A DNA stretch of 10,318 nt from an uncultured Eubacteriales bacterium (lineage in GTDB: Bacteria > Bacillota > Clostridia > Lachnospirales > Lachnospiraceae), in the NCBI GenBank assembly GCA_900557175.1, contig USSL01000041.1, forward strand, positions 1 to 10,318, given 5' to 3'. Shown in pieces: positions 5,970-10,318 of this stretch (positions are counted from its first letter, which is position 1; each line of letters opens with the position of its first letter). Under the pieces are notes generated by a model that did not search any database, was not told the DNA's origin, and saw only the letters and a list, made by a program, of their open reading frames with translations. A program made the translations under genes and the position numbers.

Positions 5970-7346
5970 ATGGAGAAGACAAAATATGCCAAAGCGTCGT
6001 TTGGAGATATTGTGAAATATTCTTTTGGAGGGGTTGGTTCAAACCTTGCATTTTTACTTGTAATGTCGTATCTGACATTCTTTTATACAGATATTTTCGG
6101 CATCAGTTCGATGGCAGTTGCAACATTAATGATGGTTGCCCGTTTAATTGACGCATTTACAGATCCGCTGATGGGTATGATCGGTGACCACACAATTAGT
6201 AAATTCGGCAAGTACCGTCCGTGGATTATATTTGGGGCGCCGGTGCTCGGCCTGTTTATTTTCCTGTTATTTACAGCGCCGGATCTCTCACCGTCAATGA
6301 AAGTTGTCTATGCTTATGTTGTTTATATTTTATATTCACTTGCATCAACGGTCGTTAATATCCCATATCATTCACTGACACCGGTCATGAGTGAGGATCC
6401 GCAGCAGAGAACAGTTATTGTCACATGGAAACAGGGGATGAGTGTTGTTGCACAGTTTATTATTACAATATGGGCTCTGCCGCTCGTTGAAGTATTCGGC
6501 GGCGGTGCCAAGGGCTGGGCAATCTACGGCGCGCTTATTGGTATAGCAACAACAATTTCATTTTGGATCTGCGCATGGGGCGGCAAAAAATACGATGTGT
6601 GCAAGAATAATCCGGCAGTCGGGAAAAAAGAAAAAGTTAATTTCTTTAAAGATCTGAAGCTTTTAGTTAAAAACAAACCGATGATGATGCTGATGATTGC
6701 TTTTGGTACAGATGTGCTTGCAAATGCGACATGCAGTGCCGTCAATGTTTACTATTTTAAATATGTGCTTCACCGTGAAGATCTTGTGGCAACAACAGCG
6801 TCAGTGATGCTTTGGACAGGTATTGTCGCTATTCCGCTTCTGCCTGTTCTGACAAAACTTTTAGGAAAGAAGCTTTTATACTGGCTCGGCAGTGCGGCTT
6901 CAATAATCCCGCTTTTAGTTTTATGGATCAATCCGACGGCAGAAATGACAATAATGATGGCGGCATTCGGCGTATTCGGCCTCGTATCAAAGTTCCCAAG
7001 CTTTTTAGGCTGGGCAATGCTGCCGGAATGTTCGGATTTTGCCGAATGGAAATTCGGACAGAGAGCCGACGGTCTGATGTCTTCATCACTGACATTTATT
7101 AATAAACTCGGTATGGCAGTCGGCGGTTTTATCGCAAGCTTTTTCCTCGGAATGGTTAATTTTATTCCGAATCAGGAGCAGACGGGCACAGTCCTCGATA
7201 TGATCGTATTTTTGCGTTTTGGAATCCCGATCTTAGGTTATGTGGCATCACTCATATCAATGATCTTTTACGAGATTAACGATAAAAAGTATGCACAGAT
7301 CCGTGCGGATTTAGACGCGCGTGCGAAACAGGCGGAAAACAACTGA
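5970..7346 (+). CDS. GPH-family (melibiose-type) sugar:cation symporter
   Basis: A 458-residue inner-membrane protein with about 12 hydrophobic segments. Family marks are RLIDAFTDPLMGMIGD (58-73), whose D61 and D65 fit the cation-binding Asp pair of MelB (D55, D59), then the basic loop SKFGKYRPW (77-85), NIPYHSL (130-136) and PECSDFAEWKFGQRADG (352-368). GPH carriers (glycoside-pentoside-hexuronide, TC 2.A.2) bring in mono- and disaccharides or glycosides with Na+, H+ or Li+. An AGGAGG site precedes the ATG. Lying between a sulfatase and a GH3 gene, both cytosolic by sequence, it is probably the importer of their shared substrate. The stop is followed 25 bases later by the GH3 start. The cation and the sugar cannot be read from sequence. 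Confidence 0.94.
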   Translation: MEKTKYAKASFGDIVKYSFGGVGSNLAFLLVMSYLTFFYTDIFGISSMAVATLMMVARLIDAFTDPLMGMIGDHTISKFGKYRPWIIFGAPVLGLFIFLLFTAPDLSPSMKVVYAYVVYILYSLASTVVNIPYHSLTPVMSEDPQQRTVIVTWKQGMSVVAQFIITIWALPLVEVFGGGAKGWAIYGALIGIATTISFWICAWGGKKYDVCKNNPAVGKKEKVNFFKDLKLLVKNKPMMMLMIAFGTDVLANATCSAVNVYYFKYVLHREDLVATTASVMLWTGIVAIPLLPVLTKLLGKKLLYWLGSAASIIPLLVLWINPTAEMTIMMAAFGVFGLVSKFPSFLGWAMLPECSDFAEWKFGQRADGLMSSSLTFINKLGMAVGGFIASFFLGMVNFIPNQEQTGTVLDMIVFLRFGIPILGYVASLISMIFYEINDKKYAQIRADLDARAKQAENN

Positions 7347-7371
7347 TAAAATAGAGATGGAGGAATTGACA

Positions 7372-9705
7372 ATGAGTATTCGTGAAAAAATTTCGGAAAT
7401 GACGCTTGAAGAAAAAGCTTCTCTTTGCAGCGGTTTAAATTTCTGGTATATGAAAGGGTTAAATCGTCTTGGAATTTTCACGATGATGGTAACGGACGGC
7501 CCTCACGGCTTAAGAAAGCAGGCCGGCGAGAGTGACCACCTCGGAATTAATCAGAGTGTACCGGCGACATGTTTTCCGACAGCTTCTGCGTCGGCAAGCA
7601 GCTGGAATACAGATAAGCTTTGTGAGGCCGGTGGGGCGATTGGCGAGGAAGCACTTTGGGAAAAAGTTGCCGTTGTTTTAGGACCGGGAACGAATATGAA
7701 GCGTTCCCCGCTGTGCGGAAGAAATTTTGAATATTTCAGCGAGGATCCGTATCTTGCCGGTGAAATGTCGGCAGCGTGGGTGAATGGCGTTCAGAGTAAA
7801 AATGTCGGCACATCTTTAAAGCATTTTGCGGCAAATAATCAAGAAAAGGCGCGTCTGACATCAAACTCGGTTATTGATGAGCGGACACTCAGGGAAATTT
7901 ACCTTGCAGCTTTTGAGCGGACAGTGAAAAAAGCAAAACCGTGGACGCTTATGTGTTCATATAATAAGATTAACGGTGTTTATTCATGCGAGAATCCGTG
8001 GCTGCTTGATGAAGTCCTCAGAAAAGAGTGGAGACATGACGGCATTGTCATGACAGACTGGGGCGCAATGAATGACAGAGTGCGTGCTCTCAAAGCCGGT
8101 CTTGAACTTGAAATGCCGGGGCCGGACGGTTACAATGATAAACGGATCGTCGAGGCCGTCAGAAACGGAGAACTTGATGAGACAGTGCTTGATGAGGCCG
8201 TTGAGAGACTTTTGGGATTGTATGAAAAGGCGGCGAAGGCAGAGGCAAAGCCTTATGATATTTCAAAACATCACCGTATTGCACGGGAAATGGCGGCAGA
8301 CAGTGCAGTACTTCTTAAAAATGAGCATGCGCTTCCGCTTGACAGTCATAAGTCTTATGCGGTTGTCGGAGATTTTGCACTGCAGCCGAGATATCAGGGC
8401 GCGGGAAGCTCTAAAATCAATCCGCATAAGATTGACAGTCCGCTTGATGAACTCCGGGCGCTTGGCATTGATATAGCCTATGCACAGGGATATCACAGAG
8501 AAAGTGATGTTGCCGATGAAAAGCTTGTGGAGGAAGCAAAGCAGCTTGCAGCCGGAAAAGATGGTGTCATTGTTTTTGCAGGCCTGCCGGATTCATATGA
8601 AAGTGAAGGCTTTGACAGAACACACTTAAATATGCCGGACAGCCATAACCATCTTATTGAGGTGCTGTGTGAGGTTAATCAAAATGTCATTGTTGTACTA
8701 ATGTGCGGCAGCGCGGTTATCATGCCGTGGCACGATAAAGTACAGGCTGTTTTACTTATGTATCTCGGCGGAGAAGCCGTTGGCGGCGCCTGTGCAGACT
8801 TGCTGACAGGCCGCGTGAATCCGTCGGGTAAACTGGCAGAAACATTTCCGCTGTCACTTTCTGATACGCCGGCATTCGGAAATTTTGCAAATGATGATGC
8901 GGATATTGAATACCGTGAAAATATTTTGATCGGTTACCGCTACTATGACGCCTTAAATAAAGAAGTTGCCTATCCGTTTGGCTTTGGCCTGTCCTATACA
9001 GATTTCAAGTATGAACATATGGATATCCGATGGGATAAAGCTGTGAGAGAAGGCTCTGTCACAGTGACTGTAAAGAATACCGGAAACTGTGACGGAAGCG
9101 AGGTTATCCAGCTGTATGTCGGCAAAAAGGACAGCCCGATTTTAAGAGCACCTAAAGAATTAAAGGGTTTTGCCAAGGTATATTTAAAGGCGGGAGAAAC
9201 AAAAACAGTTGACATAGAGCTCGATGAGAGAAGTTTTTCTTATTACAATGTCGATCGTCAGGCGTGGACTGTCGAGGACGGTGTTTATGAGATTTATATC
9301 GGAGCTTCAAGCAGGGATATCCGTCTGGAAAAACAGCTGAATGTTGACGGGGAGAAACAGCTGACGCCGTCAGTCCTGTTGAAAGATGAGGTGATCGCAG
9401 ACGGCAGCTATCATATTACGGATGAACAGTTTGCAAAGCTCTTTAAAGGAAAGCTTCCCGAAAAAACAGATATTTTGGAGAAATCTGTAAACACAAGACT
9501 GGGCGCGGTGCTTGCCGATGAAAAAGGCAGGGAACTTTTTGGCAAAATCGCACAGGCATATACGGCAGGTTTTGACGACAATGATGATGTCGGCCGCATG
9601 ATGCTTGCAATGGTCAATGACATGCCGCTTCGAAGTCTTGCAATGTTTGGTCTTACAGATATGGAAACAATTATAAAAACAGTCGAAGAATGGAAAAATA
9701 ATTGA
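7372..9705 (+). CDS. Glycoside hydrolase family 3, probable cytoplasmic beta-glucosidase-type enzyme
   Basis: A retaining beta-glycosidase of 777 residues. A longer frame from a GTG at 7321 would overlap the symporter gene and has no good ribosome site; the ATG at 7372 has GGAGG eight bases upstream and is preferred. In 777-residue numbering: GH3 N-terminal barrel (about 1-290) with VTDGPHGLRK (40-49), SLKHFAANNQ (148-157) and the nucleophile D229 in VMTDWGA; alpha/beta C-terminal domain (about 310-530) with ESEGFDR (410-416), which should carry the acid/base Glu; a fibronectin III-like domain (about 560-650); then a ~110-residue tail ending in a helical segment. No secretion signal. It is the last gene of the operon and would split the imported, probably desulfated, glycoside. 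Specificity (glucoside, N-acetylglucosaminide, xyloside) is unproven, although the FnIII-like domain and the ESEGFDR acid/base region favour the beta-glucosidase/xylosidase branch over NagZ. Confidence 0.93.
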   Translation: MSIREKISEMTLEEKASLCSGLNFWYMKGLNRLGIFTMMVTDGPHGLRKQAGESDHLGINQSVPATCFPTASASASSWNTDKLCEAGGAIGEEALWEKVAVVLGPGTNMKRSPLCGRNFEYFSEDPYLAGEMSAAWVNGVQSKNVGTSLKHFAANNQEKARLTSNSVIDERTLREIYLAAFERTVKKAKPWTLMCSYNKINGVYSCENPWLLDEVLRKEWRHDGIVMTDWGAMNDRVRALKAGLELEMPGPDGYNDKRIVEAVRNGELDETVLDEAVERLLGLYEKAAKAEAKPYDISKHHRIAREMAADSAVLLKNEHALPLDSHKSYAVVGDFALQPRYQGAGSSKINPHKIDSPLDELRALGIDIAYAQGYHRESDVADEKLVEEAKQLAAGKDGVIVFAGLPDSYESEGFDRTHLNMPDSHNHLIEVLCEVNQNVIVVLMCGSAVIMPWHDKVQAVLLMYLGGEAVGGACADLLTGRVNPSGKLAETFPLSLSDTPAFGNFANDDADIEYRENILIGYRYYDALNKEVAYPFGFGLSYTDFKYEHMDIRWDKAVREGSVTVTVKNTGNCDGSEVIQLYVGKKDSPILRAPKELKGFAKVYLKAGETKTVDIELDERSFSYYNVDRQAWTVEDGVYEIYIGASSRDIRLEKQLNVDGEKQLTPSVLLKDEVIADGSYHITDEQFAKLFKGKLPEKTDILEKSVNTRLGAVLADEKGRELFGKIAQAYTAGFDDNDDVGRMMLAMVNDMPLRSLAMFGLTDMETIIKTVEEWKNN

Positions 9706-9711
9706 CAGCAG

Positions 9712-9770
9712 AAGGTATAAGACAAAGGGCATGCCATGACGACGTGCCTGTCTTATGCCTTTTTGATTTT
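9712..9770 (+). terminator. Intrinsic terminator of the operon
   Basis: AAGGTATAAGACA (9712-9724) pairs with TGTCTTATGCCTT (9749-9761) as a 13-bp stem with one G-U pair. An inner GGCA/TGCC pairing extends it, and it is followed by TTTTTGATTTT. It starts a few bases after the GH3 stop (TGA at 9703-9705). Convergent to it is the MATE gene, and the hairpin may also serve that strand, where the downstream run is less T-rich. Confidence 0.88.
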
Positions 9771-9784
9771 AGATTGTTCTAAGC

Positions 9785-10318
9785 CTATATCCCCTGCATG
9801 TCCGCTTCCAGTTTTTTGATGTGTGTAAATTCACGTTTGATGACGATGGCCGTTGTGATGAAAGCGGCGGCGTCGGCAACCGGTCCGGCAAACATAATGC
9901 CTTCGATACCGAAAAATACCGGCAGGATAAGAATAAGCGGTATGAGGAAGATCACCTGTCTTGTCATGGAAAGAAGAACGCCCTTGATCGGTTTTCCGAT
10001 GGCTGCAAAGAAGTTTGATGAAAGCAGCTGGCAGCCGTTGACAATCACCATAAACAGGAAAATTCTCATGAATTTCACTGCAAATTCAAAGTAGAGGGCA
10101 TCGCCGTTTCCGAACAGGGAAATAATCTGTTTCGGGAAAAATTGAAAAAGAATAAAACCGATGGCGGAAATCACAAGATTGCAGCTAATGGCAAGCTTGT
10201 AGATGCCGCGGACGCGGTCGTATTTTTTTGCGCCGTAGTTAAAGCCGATAATTGGCTGTGAGCCCTGTGATATACCGATAATGACTGCGAGAAGAATTGC
10301 ATTTGTCTTCATGACGAT
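9785..10318 (-). CDS. MATE-family efflux transporter, C-terminal part (runs off right edge)
   Basis: About 178 C-terminal residues of a MATE/NorM-like multidrug or metabolite antiporter in the cell membrane. The segment GISQGSQPIIGFNYGAKKYDRV is the well-conserved start of a half-repeat in this family (Q-G-x-Q-P-x-x-G-x-N-x-G-A). It is followed by four to five hydrophobic helices, a SSNFFAAIGKPIKG loop, and a charged tail ending DMQGI. The frame is open to the window edge (Ile-Val precede an internal Met at 10310-10312), so that Met is not the start; roughly 270 residues lie outside. Transcription is convergent with the sulfatase operon, and there is no visible link between them. Substrate cannot be inferred. 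Confidence 0.9.
   Translation of the reverse strand: MVMKTNAILLAVIIGISQGSQPIIGFNYGAKKYDRVRGIYKLAISCNLVISAIGFILFQFFPKQIISLFGNGDALYFEFAVKFMRIFLFMVIVNGCQLLSSNFFAAIGKPIKGVLLSMTRQVIFLIPLILILPVFFGIEGIMFAGPVADAAAFITTAIVIKREFTHIKKLEADMQGI

Noticed and set aside
7321-7371. Longer GH3 start at a GTG overlapping the symporter gene
   Set aside because: The 17 extra codons have no family similarity and overlap the symporter's end; a GGAGG site lies correctly ahead of the ATG at 7372.
4456-9705. Sulfoquinovose (sulfosugar) pathway
   Set aside because: GPH carriers do occur in such pathways, but sulfoquinovose has a C-S bond that a sulfatase cannot cut, and no sulfoquinovosidase or sulfo-glycolytic enzyme is present.
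1-10318. CRISPR array, tRNA, insertion sequence or integrase
   Set aside because: No regularly spaced repeats, cloverleaf, transposase or recombinase sequence was seen on either strand.

Overview
The window looks like chromosomal DNA of an anaerobic Firmicute, most likely a gut Clostridium-type bacterium of the Lachnospiraceae. The reasons are the AGGAGG-type ribosome binding sites, the gene repertoire (cytosolic sulfatase, GPH symporter, GH3 enzyme under a LacI-type regulator), and a C-terminal extension on RlmD of a kind I recall from that family. This assignment is inference; no search was run.

Left part (1-1433, all minus strand). Positions 1-231 are the 5' end of a 23S rRNA gene that runs off the left edge. 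No 16S gene or tRNA precedes it. About 60 bases upstream of the rRNA start lies the first ~50 codons of a RhuM-family gene with its own promoter, which loses its family sequence where it meets the rRNA leader. Behind it is an intact GIY-YIG/DUF4357 protein gene (498-1406). This looks like accessory DNA joined to an rRNA operon, either by real recombination or by an assembly error at a repeat.

Middle left (1433-3169, minus strand). rlmD, the 23S rRNA m5U methyltransferase gene, has a good promoter and a complete catalytic protein of 488 residues. Its frame is interrupted by one TAA codon, after which it stays open for 66 more codons of typical RlmD C-terminal extension. One base change would restore a 555-residue protein.

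Middle and right (3233-9770, plus strand). A LacI-family regulator is followed by a tightly spaced operon: a Cys-type sulfatase, a 12-helix GPH (melibiose-type) symporter and a GH3 beta-glycosidase, closed by a strong terminator. Near-identical 14-bp palindromes (TGAAAACGCTTTCA and TGAAAGCGCTTTCA) sit at the regulator's own promoter and upstream of the sulfatase. Neither enzyme has a signal peptide, so the simplest reading is a self-contained route that imports a small sulfated glycoside whole, removes the sulfate and hydrolyses the glycoside in the cytoplasm. The substrate cannot be read from the sequence.

Right edge (9785-10318, minus strand). The C-terminal third or so of a MATE-family transporter converges on the operon and runs off the right edge. 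No CRISPR array, tRNA, insertion sequence or integrase is visible. The points most worth following are the rlmD nonsense codon, the rhuM/23S junction and the sulfated-glycoside locus.
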